The notes under the pieces were generated by a model. That model was not told where the DNA came from. It did not search any database and saw nothing but the letters and a program-made list of their open reading frames with translations. Both the position numbers and the translations under genes were made by a program. Below are positions 28,581 to 37,996 of a stretch of DNA of 52,215 nt, in pieces (the first letter of the stretch is position 1; each line of letters opens with the position of its first letter). The stretch is from Acidobacteriota bacterium (GTDB lineage: Bacteria > Acidobacteriota > Thermoanaerobaculia > Gp7-AA8): assembly GCA_016184115.1 (NCBI GenBank), contig JACPDH010000007.1, forward strand, positions 1 to 52,215, read 5' to 3'.

Positions 28581-29006
28581 ATGTTGATGCCCAAGAAGGT
28601 GAAGTTCAGAAAGCAGCAGCGCGGACGGCGCTCGGGTCTCGCAACGCGCGGCGCGAAGGTGTCGTTCGGCGACTACGGGCTGATGGCGCTCGAGGATGGC
28701 TGGGTCACTGCTCGCCAGGTCGAGGCCGCCCGTATCGCGATGACGCGCTACATCAAGCGTGGCGGAAAAATCTGGATTCGGGTCTTCCCCGACAAGCCGA
28801 TCACGAAGAAGCCTCTCGAGACCCGTATGGGCAAGGGAAAAGGTCCTCCGGAGGAGTGGGTGGTCGTGGTGAAGCCGGCGCGCATTCTGTATGAGATGGA
28901 AGGCGTGACGCGCGAGATCGCCGAGGCGGCGTTCCGGCTTGCGGCACACAAGTTGCCGATCAAGACCAGGTTCGTGACGCGCGAAGAGATGGAGATTGGC
29001 GCATGA
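28581..29006 (+). CDS. rplP: 50S ribosomal protein L16
   Basis: A 141-aa L16 that helps position A-site t[38 protein letters not shown] and the segment [20 protein letters not shown] are standard. AGGAG at 28567-28571 supports ATG 28581 over the in-frame ATG at 28587. It overlaps rpmC by 4 nt (ATGA). Confidence 0.96.
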   Translation: MLMPKKVKFRKQQRGRRSGLATRGAKVSFGDYGLMALEDGWVTARQVEAARIAMTRYIKRGGKIWIRVFPDKPITKKPLETRMGKGKGPPEEWVVVVKPARILYEMEGVTREIAEAAFRLAAHKLPIKTRFVTREEMEIGA

Positions 29007-29209
29007 GCAAGCGCGTGGTTCTGAAGGACAAGAGCGATGCCGAGCTCCTGACGATGGAGCGAGATCTCGTCCAGCAGCAGTACAAGTACCGCTTCCAGAA
29101 GGCCACGGGCTCGATGGAAAAGTCGGCGAAGGCAAAGGACGTGCGTCGCGACATCGCGCGCATCAAGACAATCCTCCGCGAGCGCGAGCTGCAGAAGGCC
29201 GCGAAGTAG
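29003..29209 (+). CDS. rpmC: 50S ribosomal protein L29
   Basis: A 68-aa two-helix protein at the tunnel exit, next to L23. The pattern [20 protein letters not shown] and the terminal region [17 protein letters not shown] identify it. Its start overlaps the rplP stop. Confidence 0.94.
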   Translation: MSKRVVLKDKSDAELLTMERDLVQQQYKYRFQKATGSMEKSAKAKDVRRDIARIKTILRERELQKAAK

Positions 29210-29228
29210 CTGAGAGAGAGAAGCGACG

Positions 29229-29513
29229 ATGGCGAACAACGCAGAGACGAACGAGAGCAAATCCACGGGCCGGCGATCGACCAAGATCGGCGTGGTCGTG
29301 TCGAACAAGATGCAGAAGTCCGTGGTCGTGGCGGTGGAGAACACAGTCATGAGCGGGATGTACCAGAAGTACGTCAAGCGCACGAGCAGGTTCATGGCGC
29401 ACTGCGAGAACAACGATGTGAACGTGGGCGACCGCGTTCTAATCGAGGAGACGCGCCCGCTTTCCAAGAGAAAGCGCTGGAACGTCAGGGAAGTGATCGC
29501 GCGCGCCAACTAG
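29229..29513 (+). CDS. rpsQ: 30S ribosomal protein S17
   Basis: A 94-aa primary 16S rRNA-binding protein. The core starts at about residue 18 ([20 protein letters not shown]) and includes [15 protein letters not shown] and the end [15 protein letters not shown]. The first 17 residues ([16 protein letters not shown]) are a short polar extension relative to the commonest forms. Confidence 0.95.
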   Translation: MANNAETNESKSTGRRSTKIGVVVSNKMQKSVVVAVENTVMSGMYQKYVKRTSRFMAHCENNDVNVGDRVLIEETRPLSKRKRWNVREVIARAN

Positions 29514-29553
29514 GCCGCGGATCTACCGATAGCAGGGTCGCGAGGAGCTAGCC

Positions 29554-29925
29554 ATGATTCAGATGCGTACCATTCTCACTGTGGCCGACAATACGGGCGC
29601 GAAGAAGATCGCCTGTATCAAAATGATCGGCGGATCGACCAAGGGCAAGTACGCCCGACTGGGCGACATCATCACCGCGTCGGTCAAGGAAGCGACTCCG
29701 GACGGCACGGTCAAGAAGGGCGCGGTCGTCAAGGCGGTCATCGTCCGCACGGTCAAGGAAACGCGCCGTCGAGACGGGTCGTACGTCAAGTTCGACGACA
29801 ACGCTGCGGTCCTGATCAAGGACGACAACGAGCCGGTTGGCACGCGCGTGTTCGGCCCCGTGGCGCGCGAATTGCGCGAACGGAAGTTCATGAAGATCAT
29901 CTCGCTCGCCCCTGAGGTCATCTGA
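29554..29925 (+). CDS. rplN: 50S ribosomal protein L14
   Basis: A 123-aa protein at the 30S interface, where silencing factor RsfS binds in other bacteria. [18 protein letters not shown] and [20 protein letters not shown] are diagnostic. It lies between rpsQ and rplX, as usual. Confidence 0.97.
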   Translation: MIQMRTILTVADNTGAKKIACIKMIGGSTKGKYARLGDIITASVKEATPDGTVKKGAVVKAVIVRTVKETRRRDGSYVKFDDNAAVLIKDDNEPVGTRVFGPVARELRERKFMKIISLAPEVI

Positions 29926-29933
29926 GGTAAACC

Positions 29934-30293
29934 ATGTACAAGACGACCAAACTCAAAGACACCCCGACGACCTCGAAGGTGCACGTCAAAAAGAACGACG
30001 AAGTGCTCGTGATCTCGGGCAAGGATCGTGGCAAGCGCGGCAAGGTGCTGCGCGTGATCCCGACCAAGAGCGCGGCGGTAGTCGAGCGCGTGAACTTCAT
30101 CAAGAAACACACGAAGGCGAACCCGCAGCGCAACATCAAGGGCGGCATCCTCGAGCGCGAGGCTCCGATCAAGCTCTCGAATCTCCAGGTGATCTGCCCG
30201 AGCTGTTCGGAGCCTGCCCGCCTCGGTCGCAAGGCGACGGAGAAGGGCTCGGTCCGAGTCTGCCGGAAGTGCAAGACGGAGCTCAGCAACTAG
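29934..30293 (+). CDS. rplX: 50S ribosomal protein L24, zinc-knuckle form
   Basis: A 119-aa assembly-initiator protein. The KOW core VHVKKNDEVLVISGKDRGKR is followed by GGILEREAPIKLSNL. The C-terminal part has C88-x2-C91 and C110-x2-C113, a zinc knuckle found in only some bacterial L24 proteins. Together with S14, S4 and L36 this gives several intact zinc-type ribosomal proteins in the window. Confidence 0.95.
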   Translation: MYKTTKLKDTPTTSKVHVKKNDEVLVISGKDRGKRGKVLRVIPTKSAAVVERVNFIKKHTKANPQRNIKGGILEREAPIKLSNLQVICPSCSEPARLGRKATEKGSVRVCRKCKTELSN

Positions 30294-30310
30294 CGGCGCG
30301 TTGCGCGCCG
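30294..30310 (+). other. Intra-operon hairpin between rplX and rplE
   Basis: A perfect 7-bp stem CGGCGCG/CGCGCCG with loop TTG starts on the base after the rplX stop. No T-run follows. It could be an mRNA-processing or stability element. In E. coli the S8 repressor site lies near rplE, but this simple GC stem does not resemble that site. Confidence 0.35.
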
Positions 30311-30348
30311 ACTGATCCTACTCGCGGATCGACAAAGAGGAAACGGAT

Positions 30349-30891
30349 ATGGCCAGACTCAGGGAATTCTACGAAAAAGAGGTCGCGGATAAGGTCCGGA
30401 AGGAATTCGGGATCACGAATCCGATGGCCGTGCCGCGCATCGAGAAGATCGTGCTCAACATGGGCCTCGGCGAGGCCGTTCAGAATTCGAAGATCATCGA
30501 CGTTGCGGTCGAAGAGCTTACGTCGATCGCTGGACAGCGCGCGGTCGTGACCAAAGCGAAGAAGTCGATCGCGAACTTCAAGCTGCGCGAAGGGGTCGCC
30601 ATTGGCACACGCGTCACGCTGCGCGGCGCACGCATGTACGAGTTCCTCGATCGCCTAATCCACATCGCGCTACCGCGTGTCCGCGACTTCCGCGGCGTGC
30701 CTACCCGCGCATTCGACGGCCGTGGCAACTACACGCTCGGCGTCCGCGATCACCTGATCTTCCCCGAGATCGACTACTCCAAGGTCGACAAATCGAAGGG
30801 AATGAACATCACCATCGTCACCACGGCCAAGAACGACGAGCAGGCCCGTGCGCTCCTCCGGGAGCTCGGAATGCCGTTCGCGGGCCGCTGA
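30349..30891 (+). CDS. rplE: 50S ribosomal protein L5
   Basis: A 180-aa protein of the central protuberance that binds 5S rRNA and touches P-site t[40 protein letters not shown] and [20 protein letters not shown] are characteristic. Length is normal. Confidence 0.97.
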   Translation: MARLREFYEKEVADKVRKEFGITNPMAVPRIEKIVLNMGLGEAVQNSKIIDVAVEELTSIAGQRAVVTKAKKSIANFKLREGVAIGTRVTLRGARMYEFLDRLIHIALPRVRDFRGVPTRAFDGRGNYTLGVRDHLIFPEIDYSKVDKSKGMNITIVTTAKNDEQARALLRELGMPFAGR

Positions 30892-30923
30892 TCTGAAGAG
30901 AGTCGCGAGGAGCGAAGAATCAC

Positions 30924-31109
30924 ATGGCTAAGACTTCGATGATCGTCAAGGCGCTGAGGCAGCCGAAGTTCTCGTCCCGGACCGTCCGCCGCTGTAAATC
31001 GTGCGGACGGCCGCGCGGAGTCCTGCGCAAGTTTCAACTGTGCAGGATCTGCTTCCGCAAGATGGCGCTCGAGGGCTATCTCCCGGGCGTGACGAAGGCG
31101 AGCTGGTAA
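30924..31109 (+). CDS. rpsN: 30S ribosomal protein S14, type Z
   Basis: A 61-aa short zinc-type S14. Ligands are C24-x2-C27 and C40-x2-C43 in [21 protein letters not shown]; the end [10 protein letters not shown] is the family signature. It sits between rplE and rpsH as expected. Confidence 0.96.
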   Translation: MAKTSMIVKALRQPKFSSRTVRRCKSCGRPRGVLRKFQLCRICFRKMALEGYLPGVTKASW

Positions 31110-31161
31110 GGACGCAAACACGAGCTGCGACGGCCTGCCGTCCGGCGGAGGAATACGAGAG

Positions 31162-31560
31162 ATGTCGATGACCGATCCCATTGCGGACATGCTTTCCCGG
31201 ATCCGAAACGCGATCCAGTCCCGTCACGACCGCGTGGACGTACCCGCGTCCAAGCTGAAGGTCGAGATTGCCCGCATCCTCAAGGAGCAGGGCTTCATCA
31301 GTAACTATAAGAAGGTCGACGAGGGCCTGCAGGGAGTGATCCGTATCTCCCTCAAGTACGCCCAGAACGGCGAGCCGGCGATTCACGGTATCGAGCGCAT
31401 CTCGCGCCCGGGCCGCCGGGTTTACCGCGCCAGGACCGAGATTCCCCGCCCGCTCGGCGGCCTCGGGTTGTCGATCGTTTCGACGTCCAGCGGAGTTCTC
31501 TCCGGCGACGAGGCCGCCAAGAGCGGTATCGGCGGCGAAGTGCTCTGCCAGGTCTGGTAG
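31162..31560 (+). CDS. rpsH: 30S ribosomal protein S8
   Basis: A 132-aa central-domain organiser and, in E. coli, the repressor of the spc operon. MSMTDPIADMLSRIRNAIQS opens the protein, and the C-terminal STSSGVLSGDEAAKSGIGGE is the conserved RNA-binding region. A short stem GACGGC/GCCGTC at 31129-31142 precedes its ribosome site GGCGGAGG. Confidence 0.97.
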   Translation: MSMTDPIADMLSRIRNAIQSRHDRVDVPASKLKVEIARILKEQGFISNYKKVDEGLQGVIRISLKYAQNGEPAIHGIERISRPGRRVYRARTEIPRPLGGLGLSIVSTSSGVLSGDEAAKSGIGGEVLCQVW

Positions 31561-31569
31561 GAGGAACCG

Positions 31570-32130
31570 ATGTCGCGCGTAGGTAAAAAGCCGATCAGTC
31601 TGCCGAAAGGAGTCGAAGTCCGGCTCGACGGCTCGGAAATTGTCGTCAAAGGTCCCAAGGGCCAGGTCAAGACGCCGCTCGTCGACGGGATTACGATGAA
31701 TGTCGACAACGGTACGATCACTCTCTCCCGCAAAGACGAAGAACGTCAGTCGCGTGCAAACCACGGTCTCGTGCGTGCGCTTCTCGCCAACGGAGTCAAA
31801 GGAGTCTCAGAAGGCTTTCGCCGCGAGCTCGAGGTGATCGGCGTCGGCTATCGTGCCGAAGTCAAGGGGCGCGAAGTCGTGTTTCAGCTTGGCTACTCCC
31901 ATCCGATCAACTTCAAGATCCCCGAGGGGATTGACGTCGCGATCGAGAAGGCGAAGGCCGGCAGCAGTGCACAGGTCCAGGTCAACATCACGGGCGTCGA
32001 CAAGCAGAAGGTGGGGCAGACCGCTGCAGAGATTCGTTCGCTCCGCGAGCCCGATCCCTACAAAGGTAAGGGCATCAAGTACATGGAAGAAGTCATCCGT
32101 CGCAAGGCCGGCAAGGCCGCTGGAAAGTAA
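31570..32130 (+). CDS. rplF: 50S ribosomal protein L6
   Basis: A 186-aa protein near the sarcin-ricin loop. MSRVGKKPISLPKGV starts it and the C-terminal signature PDPYKGKGIKYMEEVIRRKAGK is intact. It lies 9 nt after rpsH. Confidence 0.97.
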   Translation: MSRVGKKPISLPKGVEVRLDGSEIVVKGPKGQVKTPLVDGITMNVDNGTITLSRKDEERQSRANHGLVRALLANGVKGVSEGFRRELEVIGVGYRAEVKGREVVFQLGYSHPINFKIPEGIDVAIEKAKAGSSAQVQVNITGVDKQKVGQTAAEIRSLREPDPYKGKGIKYMEEVIRRKAGKAAGK

Positions 32131-32176
32131 CGCGCGGAGATGAATCGAGGCCGGCTACTCGCGTCGGCCGGAGGAA

Positions 32177-32548
32177 ATGAAGATGGATCGCGCCAAGGCA
32201 AGAGTTGAAGCAAGAGCCCGGATCCGCGAGCGGATTCGCGGAAAGGTGTCGGGAAGCGCGGAGCGTCCGCGCCTCGCGGTGTTCAAGAGCCTGAAGTACA
32301 TCTATGTGCAGGTGATCGACGATTCGACCGGCAAGACGATCGCGTCAGCATCGAGCCTCGAAAAGGATCTGCGCAGCAAAATGAGCGGCGCGAACAAGAA
32401 GGCGGCGGCTGCCGTCGGCGAGCTCATCGCCGAGCGGATGAAGGAAAAGGGACTGACGCAGGTCGTGTTCGACCGCGGTGGTTACCAGTACCACGGCAAC
32501 GTCAAGGCGCTCGCCGAAGCGGCGCGATCGAAGGGTTTGGTTTTCTAG
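32177..32548 (+). CDS. rplR: 50S ribosomal protein L18
   Basis: A 123-aa 5S rRNA-binding protein. Landmarks are the basic N-terminus, [20 protein letters not shown] and the end [20 protein letters not shown]. Normal length; ATG 32177 follows CGGAGGAAATGAAG. Confidence 0.96.
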   Translation: MKMDRAKARVEARARIRERIRGKVSGSAERPRLAVFKSLKYIYVQVIDDSTGKTIASASSLEKDLRSKMSGANKKAAAAVGELIAERMKEKGLTQVVFDRGGYQYHGNVKALAEAARSKGLVF

Positions 32549-32591
32549 CCGTCTGGCGAGCGCCAGGCTGAGTGAAGGATTCGGAGGCAAC

Positions 32592-33143
32592 GTGCGTCAA
32601 GGTCAGTCAAGCCGCGGAATGGATCGTCGTGATGCCGAACGGAGTGAGTCGGGTCTGATCGACAAGGTCGTTCACATCAACCGCGTCACGAAGGTCGTCA
32701 AGGGCGGTAAGAACTTCAGCTTCAGTGCACTCGTCGTCGTGGGCGACGGACACGGACGCGTTGGCTTCGGCTCGGGCAAGGCGAAAGAAGTTCCGGCGGC
32801 GATCAAGAAGGGTATCGAGATCGCGAAGCGCAACATGATCCCGGTGTCGATGGATGGCACGACGATCCCGCACGCGACGATCGGACGTTTCGGCGCAGGG
32901 CGTGTGCTGCTCAAGCCGGCCTCGGAAGGTACTGGAGTCATCGCGGGCGGCCCCGTCCGCGCGATTCTCGAGTCGGCTGGCATTCAGAACATCCTGACGA
33001 AGTCGCTCGGAACCGCGAATCCTCACAACGTGGTGAAGGCGACGTTCGAGGCGCTCCGCCAGCTTCGGAGCCGCGAGCAGTTCGACGCGCTCCGTGGACA
33101 GGCGGCCGACGCAGCCGACTCCTCCAGCGAGGCAGAATCATGA
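32592..33143 (+). CDS. rpsE: 30S ribosomal protein S5
   Basis: A 183-aa protein linked to decoding accuracy and mRNA entry. It contains [39 protein letters not shown] and the C-terminal domain [21 protein letters not shown] choose GTG at 32592, 5 nt after GGAGG; the frame stays open upstream into rplR but without support. The stop overlaps the rpmD start (ATGA). Confidence 0.96.
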   Translation: MRQGQSSRGMDRRDAERSESGLIDKVVHINRVTKVVKGGKNFSFSALVVVGDGHGRVGFGSGKAKEVPAAIKKGIEIAKRNMIPVSMDGTTIPHATIGRFGAGRVLLKPASEGTGVIAGGPVRAILESAGIQNILTKSLGTANPHNVVKATFEALRQLRSREQFDALRGQAADAADSSSEAES

Positions 33144-33337
33144 GCAAGAAGGACACCGAGAAGAAGGTGAAGCTTCAGCAGATTGGCAGCGGAATCGGGT
33201 GCACGCGCGACATGCGTTAAACGCTGCGGGCCCTCGGCCTCGGCAAGATGCACCAGGTCGTCGAGCGCATCGACACGCCGTCGACGCGCGGCATGATCGC
33301 GAAGATCCCGCACCTGGTGCGTGTGATCGAGCAGTGA
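33140..33337 (+). pseudogene. rpmD: 50S ribosomal protein L30, interrupted by in-frame TAA
   Basis: The frame from ATG 33140 (overlapping the rpsE stop) encodes an L30-like N-terminus, VKLQQIGSGIGCTRDMR, then TAA at 33218-33220 (codon 27), then in the same frame [19 protein letters not shown] and [19 protein letters not shown] to TGA at 33335-33337. Both halves align with L30, in its canonical place. A single substitution (for example from CAA or AAA) explains it, so this is a recent nonsense mutation, a recoded stop, or a sequence error. No start codon lies close after the TAA; the next in-frame ATG is at 33248. L30 is dispensable in some bacteria. Confidence 0.85.
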
Positions 33338-33342
33338 CGAGT

Positions 33343-33364
33343 CGGGAGCGGCCCGCCGTTCCCG
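33343..33364 (+). other. Hairpin between rpmD and rplO
   Basis: CGGGAGCGG (33343-33351) pairs with CCGTTCCCG (33356-33364), with one G-U pair, around loop CCCG. It starts 6 nt after the end of the rpmD frame. No T-run follows, so it is more likely a processing or stability element than a terminator. Confidence 0.35.
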
Positions 33365-33389
33365 CATCCAGCGACGAGAGAGGTCGACA

Positions 33390-33833
33390 ATGGAACTGAG
33401 CAATCTGAAGCCGAAAAAAGGGTCGCGCCACGCGCGCAAGCGCGTCGGTCGCGGCCAGGGATCGGGCCATGGAAAGATGTCGAGCCGCGGCGAGAAGGGA
33501 CAGAAGTCGCGTTCCGGTTACTCCCGCATGCTTGGCTTCGAGGGCGGTCAGATGCCGCTCCACCGCCGTGTGCCTAAGCGCGGCTTCAACAACATCTTTA
33601 GGGTCGAGTATTCGGTCGTCAACGTGTCCGATCTCGAGAAGGTATTCGAGGCTGGCGCGACTGTCGATGTCGACGCGCTCCGCAAGGCCGGCCTGATCCG
33701 CGGCCGCAAGCGGGTCAAGATCCTCGGCAATGGTGACATCAAGAAAAAGTTCACCGTGCACGCCGACAAATTCTCCGATAGCGCCAAGACCAAGATCGAG
33801 GCCGCGGGCGGCACCTGCCAGGAGATCAAGTGA
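33390..33833 (+). CDS. rplO: 50S ribosomal protein L15
   Basis: A 147-aa late-assembly protein. MELSNLKPKKGSRHARKRVG, the Gly/Arg-rich GRGQGSGHGKMSSRGEKGQK and FEGGQMPLHRRVPKRGF are typical. Its stop overlaps the secY GTG start. Confidence 0.97.
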   Translation: MELSNLKPKKGSRHARKRVGRGQGSGHGKMSSRGEKGQKSRSGYSRMLGFEGGQMPLHRRVPKRGFNNIFRVEYSVVNVSDLEKVFEAGATVDVDALRKAGLIRGRKRVKILGNGDIKKKFTVHADKFSDSAKTKIEAAGGTCQEIK

Positions 33834-35236
33834 ACCTAGTCGATACGTTTCGGAACATCTTCGCGATTCCCGATCTGCGGAAGAGAATTCTCTTCACGCT
33901 TGGGATGCTGGCGGTCTATCGCCTCGGCTCGCACGTTCCGACTCCCGGAATCGACGCGGAGGCACTTCAAGAGTTCTTCGCCGCGATGCAGACCGGAGTG
34001 TTCGGCTTTCTGAACCTCTTCTCCGGCGGCGCGCTGAGCCGGCTCTCGATCTTTGCGCTCGGGATCATGCCGTACATCTCGGCATCGATCATCCTCCAGC
34101 TCCTTACGGTTGTCTGGCCCTACCTCGAGAAACTCTCGAAGGAAGGGGAGCTTGGCCGACGGAAGATCAACCAGTACACGCGCTACGGAACGATCGCACT
34201 GTCGATCATCCAGTCGCTCGGCATGGCCTTCTGGCTTCGCGCACAGGCGGCCCCGGGCGGTGCACCGCTCGTTCCTGTCGCTGTGCAGGATTCGCTTTGG
34301 GGCCTCGGCTTCCCGTTGATGACGGTCATCACGCTCACTACAGGAACGATCTTCGTCATGTGGCTCGGCGAGCAGATCTCGGAGCGGGGCATCGGCAACG
34401 GCATCTCGCTGATTATTTTCGCCGGAATCGTCGTCGGCCTTCCGCAGGCGACCATGGGTTTGATTCAGGACCTGCGCACCGGTGAGCGGAACATCTTCAC
34501 AATCCTCCTACTCGTCGCGTTCATGGTCGCGGTCGTTGCATTCGTCGTCTTCATGGAAAGAGCGCAGCGCCGGATTCCTGTGCAGTACGCGAAGCGCGTC
34601 GTTGGCCGCAAGGTCTACGGCGGATCGAGCACGTATCTTCCGCTCCGGGTGAACACGGCTGGTGTCATCCCGGTCATCTTCGCGTCGTCGGTACTGGTGT
34701 TCCCACAGACGATTGCACAGATGATCCAGCAACCGTGGGCTCAGGCGATCGCGAAGCAGATTGGAATGGGCGAACCGCTCTATTACCTCCTGCAGATCGT
34801 CGGAATCGTCTTCTTCTCATTCTTCTACACGTCGATCGTCTTCAATCCAGTCGACGTTTCGGACAACATGCGGAAGTACGGCGGCTTCATCCCGGGCATT
34901 CGCCCGGGGAAAAAAACTGCCGACTACATCGACCGCGTGCTGACGAGAATCACGGCTGTCGGCTCGCTTTATCTGGCGGCGGTCTGCGTGCTTCCCGAGT
35001 TCCTGATCACCGGATTCCACGTCGCACAGCTGCCGTTCGTCGGCGGTTCGCTCGATCGAGCTCTCCCGACCTGGATCACGACTGGAATGGGCTTTCAGTT
35101 CTACTTCGGCGGGACGTCACTCCTGATCGTGGTCGGAGTCGCCATGGACACGCTTCAACAGATCGAATCGCAGCTCGTGATGCGGCACTATGACGGCTTT
35201 ATGAAAGGAACGCGCCTCCGCGGTCGCCGCGGCTAA
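33830..35236 (+). CDS. secY: Preprotein translocase subunit SecY
   Basis: A 468-aa channel subunit with ten predicted transmembrane helices. Landmarks are FLNLFSGGALSRLSIFALGIMP, the cytosolic loop QYAKRVVGRKVYGGSSTYLP, and FNPVDVSDNMRKYGGFIPGIRPG near helix 8. GTG at 33830 overlaps the rplO stop. It works with SecE (604-825) and SecA. Confidence 0.98.
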   Translation: MNLVDTFRNIFAIPDLRKRILFTLGMLAVYRLGSHVPTPGIDAEALQEFFAAMQTGVFGFLNLFSGGALSRLSIFALGIMPYISASIILQLLTVVWPYLEKLSKEGELGRRKINQYTRYGTIALSIIQSLGMAFWLRAQAAPGGAPLVPVAVQDSLWGLGFPLMTVITLTTGTIFVMWLGEQISERGIGNGISLIIFAGIVVGLPQATMGLIQDLRTGERNIFTILLLVAFMVAVVAFVVFMERAQRRIPVQYAKRVVGRKVYGGSSTYLPLRVNTAGVIPVIFASSVLVFPQTIAQMIQQPWAQAIAKQIGMGEPLYYLLQIVGIVFFSFFYTSIVFNPVDVSDNMRKYGGFIPGIRPGKKTADYIDRVLTRITAVGSLYLAAVCVLPEFLITGFHVAQLPFVGGSLDRALPTWITTGMGFQFYFGGTSLLIVVGVAMDTLQQIESQLVMRHYDGFMKGTRLRGRRG

Positions 35237-35254
35237 GCGCTGGAGACGACACTG

Positions 35255-35899
35255 GTGCGAGTCATTCTCGTAGGACCGCCGGGAAGCGGAAAAGGGACAC
35301 AGGCCAAACAGGTGTCCGACCGCTTTGCGATTCCGCACATTTCGACCGGGGACATCCTCCGGGAGGCTGTGAGGAACAAGACCGCGCTCGGTCTTCAGGC
35401 CGAGCCGATCATGGCGGCGGGCGGTCTGGTTCCGGACGACCTGATGATTGGAATCATCAGGGAGCGGCTCAATCAAGAAGATGCGACAGCGGGATTTCTT
35501 CTCGACGGGTTTCCCAGGACGGTGGTTCAAGCCGAGAAACTCGACGCCATTCTCGAGGGGAATGAGGGGAGCGACCTCTCGGTTGTTGTGTTGCTAGTTC
35601 CGGACGCCCTCATAGTCAATCGCATTACGCTTCGGCGCTCTTGCGGGGCGTGCGGATCGGTTTACCACCTCGAGAATCTCCCTCCCAGTATGGAGGGAGT
35701 GTGTGACAAGTGCGGGGCGCCTCTCGTGGCTCGGCCAGACGACAACGAGGAAGCTGTGGTTAAGCGCCTCGGAGCGTACCACGCACAGACGGCTCCGGTC
35801 GTGGAGTACTACCGGGCCAAGGGAAAGCTTAAGGAAGTCGACGGCAATGCTGCCGTCGACGTGGTCTTTGAACGTGTGATGCGATCCCTGGGCGTATGA
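35255..35899 (+). CDS. adk: Adenylate kinase
   Basis: A 214-aa enzyme converting AMP and ATP to two ADP. The P-loop GPPGSGKGT is at residues 7-15, HISTGDILREAV is the AMP-binding part, and LDGFPRTVVQAE the conserved core. The LID carries a four-Cys zinc site (CGACG and CDKCG), as in many Gram-positive and some other enzymes. GTG start; its TGA overlaps the map ATG. Confidence 0.97.
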   Translation: MRVILVGPPGSGKGTQAKQVSDRFAIPHISTGDILREAVRNKTALGLQAEPIMAAGGLVPDDLMIGIIRERLNQEDATAGFLLDGFPRTVVQAEKLDAILEGNEGSDLSVVVLLVPDALIVNRITLRRSCGACGSVYHLENLPPSMEGVCDKCGAPLVARPDDNEEAVVKRLGAYHAQTAPVVEYYRAKGKLKEVDGNAAVDVVFERVMRSLGV

Positions 35900-36747
35900 G
35901 GGGACCGGTGCTCAAGTCAGCTGAAGAGCTGGAGATCATGGACCGCGCGAATCGCGTGGTTCTTGAGATTCTCGAGATTCTCAGGCAGATGATCCGGCCA
36001 GGAGCTACGACAGCTCAACTCAATGCGGTCGCCGAGGAGGAGCTCGCGAAGCGGGGGGCGAAGAGTCCCTTCAAAGGGTATGCCCCGATGGGATTGCCGC
36101 CGTACCCGGCGGTCGTCTGTACGTCGGTGAACGACGTGATCGTCCACGGCATCCCGAATCGAGAGCGGCTTCGCGAAGGCGACATCGTCGGCATCGACTT
36201 TGGGGCAGTCCTTGAAGGTTTCGTCGGCGACGGTGCGATTACGGTTGCGGTCGGCGACGTTCACGAGGATGCCGACACGCTGCTGCGGACGACGAAGGAG
36301 TGTCTCGAATTCGCGATTGCAGAGATGAGGCCGGGCAAGCGGCTCGGCGACATCGGCGCTGCGGTCCAGGAGCATGCAGAGGCGGGCGGGTTTCACGTCA
36401 TCCGTAATTTCGTCGGGCATGGAATCGGCCGGCGGATGCACGAGGAGCCGCAAGTGCACAACTTCGGCTCGCGAGGCAGAGGTCTGGAGTTGAGGGAAGG
36501 GATGGTGCTGGCAGTGGAGCCGATGGTTTGCATGATCGGAGAGAAGCTGCGGCAAAGGCTCGACAAGTCGCGCGACGGGATGGTGCAGGATGTTCGCACC
36601 GACCGCGACGGCTGGACGGCGAGGACGCTTGACGGCGCTCTTGCAGCCCATTTCGAGCACTCGATCGCAATCACGGCGGACGGCCCGAGGGTGCTCGGCC
36701 TGCCGCGCGCGGAGACGCGCCCCGCGGAGCGCGAAGCAGTCGTTTGA
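35896..36747 (+). CDS. map: Methionine aminopeptidase, type I
   Basis: A 283-aa metalloenzyme that removes the initiator methionine. The five metal ligands are visible: D101 (IDFGA), D112 (GDGA), H175 (GHGIG), E208 (VEPM) and E254 (HFEHSIAI). It is about 20-30 residues longer than E. coli MAP, mostly as a C-terminal tail and the segment [15 protein letters not shown]. It overlaps adk by 4 nt and precedes infA. Confidence 0.96.
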   Translation: MRGPVLKSAEELEIMDRANRVVLEILEILRQMIRPGATTAQLNAVAEEELAKRGAKSPFKGYAPMGLPPYPAVVCTSVNDVIVHGIPNRERLREGDIVGIDFGAVLEGFVGDGAITVAVGDVHEDADTLLRTTKECLEFAIAEMRPGKRLGDIGAAVQEHAEAGGFHVIRNFVGHGIGRRMHEEPQVHNFGSRGRGLELREGMVLAVEPMVCMIGEKLRQRLDKSRDGMVQDVRTDRDGWTARTLDGALAAHFEHSIAITADGPRVLGLPRAETRPAEREAVV

Positions 36748-36760
36748 GTTCTGGAGAGGT

Positions 36761-36979
36761 ATGGCGAAGGAAGACGCGATTGAAGTGATGGCAACGGTCC
36801 TGGAGACCCTGCCAAACGCGATGTTTCAGGTGGAGCTGGAGAACAAGCACAAAGTCCTGGCTCACATTTCGGGGAAGATGAGGAAGCATTTCATCCGAAT
36901 CCTGCCCGGGGACAAGGTGTTGGTCGAGCTTTCGCCGTACGATCTGACCCGAGGAAGAATCGTTTACCGTTACAAGTAG
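36761..36979 (+). CDS. infA: Translation initiation factor IF-1
   Basis: A 72-aa S1-like OB-fold protein that occupies the A site during initiation. [39 protein letters not shown] and the end RGRIVYRYK are diagnostic. GGAGAGGT lies directly before ATG 36761; longer in-frame versions run inside map and are rejected. Confidence 0.97.
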   Translation: MAKEDAIEVMATVLETLPNAMFQVELENKHKVLAHISGKMRKHFIRILPGDKVLVELSPYDLTRGRIVYRYK

Positions 36980-36990
36980 CCGAGGTAATC

Positions 36991-37104
36991 ATGAAGGTTC
37001 GTTCATCAGTCAAGAGAATTTGCCCGAAGTGCAAGCTCGTCCGGCGCGAGGGAGTCATTCGCATCATTTGCGAAGTTCCCAAGCACAAGCAGCGCCAGGG
37101 CTAA
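36991..37104 (+). CDS. rpmJ: 50S ribosomal protein L36, zinc form
   Basis: A 37-aa protein with sequence [19 protein letters not shown] at the start and PKHKQRQG at the end. Zinc ligands C11, C14, C27 and H32 are all present. It lies 11 nt after infA and 46 nt before rpsM, the canonical place. Confidence 0.96.
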   Translation: MKVRSSVKRICPKCKLVRREGVIRIICEVPKHKQRQG

Positions 37105-37150
37105 TCGTTTCGGACGGCGTTAGGCATCGAGTCATAGCGGAGGATTTTTC

Positions 37151-37534
37151 GTGGCACGTATTTCTGGTATTGACCTTCCCCTGAACAAGCGCGTGGAAAT
37201 CGGTCTGACCTACATTTTTGGGATCGGACGCACGCGATCGAACAAGATCCTCTCGCAGGCCGAGGTGGATCCGAACACGCGTGTGAAGGATCTGACCGAG
37301 GACGACGTCCGGAAGATCCGCCAGATCATTCAGGAGCAAGGCGACGTCGAAGGCGATCTCCGCAAGAACGTCGGGCTGGATATCAAGCGGCTGGTGGAGA
37401 TCGGCTGCTATCGCGGCGTGCGTCATCGCAGGGGCCTTCCGGTCCACGGGCAGCGCACTCACACGAACGCACGCACGCGCAAGGGGCCTCGCAAAGGCGC
37501 CGTCGCGGGCAAGAAGAAGGCGACCAAGAAGTAA
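37151..37534 (+). CDS. rpsM: 30S ribosomal protein S13
   Basis: A 127-aa head protein that contacts tRNAs and the 50S subunit. GTG start at 37151, 7 nt after [39 protein letters not shown] and [20 protein letters not shown] are characteristic. The basic C-terminal tail is complete. Confidence 0.97.
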   Translation: MARISGIDLPLNKRVEIGLTYIFGIGRTRSNKILSQAEVDPNTRVKDLTEDDVRKIRQIIQEQGDVEGDLRKNVGLDIKRLVEIGCYRGVRHRRGLPVHGQRTHTNARTRKGPRKGAVAGKKKATKK

Positions 37535-37561
37535 TCGGGTTAGCACGAGGAACGAGAAGCT

Positions 37562-37978
37562 ATGGCAAAACCAGCACCGAAGTCCGGAGGCGCGGCACGC
37601 CGCGCGGGCGGCAAGAAGAAGGAAAAGAAGAACGTCCCGCACGGGCTGGCGGCGATCTCCGCTTCCTTTAACAACACGATTGTCGCGATTACCGACCCGA
37701 TGGGGAACATCCTCTCCTGGTCGAGCGCGGGGCGAATCGGGTTCAAGGGATCGCGCAAAGGGACGCCGTTTGCCGCGCAGATGGCTGCGCAGAATGCCGC
37801 GCAGTTGGCGGTCGAGCATGGTGTTCGCTCGGTCGACGTCCGGGTCAAGGGTCCTGGTGCGGGACGCGAGTCAGCGATTCGCGCGCTCGCCGCAACCGGC
37901 CTCGACATCAAATCGATCAAGGACGTCACGCCGATTCCGCACAACGGATGCCGGCCGCCGAAGCGGCGTCGCGTCTGA
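37562..37978 (+). CDS. rpsK: 30S ribosomal protein S11
   Basis: A 138-aa platform protein. The N-terminal 24 residues are Lys/Ala/Gly-rich; the core reads [39 protein letters not shown] and the C-terminus [15 protein letters not shown] strong hairpin with a T-tract follows 18 nt after its stop. Confidence 0.97.
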   Translation: MAKPAPKSGGAARRAGGKKKEKKNVPHGLAAISASFNNTIVAITDPMGNILSWSSAGRIGFKGSRKGTPFAAQMAAQNAAQLAVEHGVRSVDVRVKGPGAGRESAIRALAATGLDIKSIKDVTPIPHNGCRPPKRRRV

Positions 37979-37996
37979 CGACTGCAACTTTGTTTT

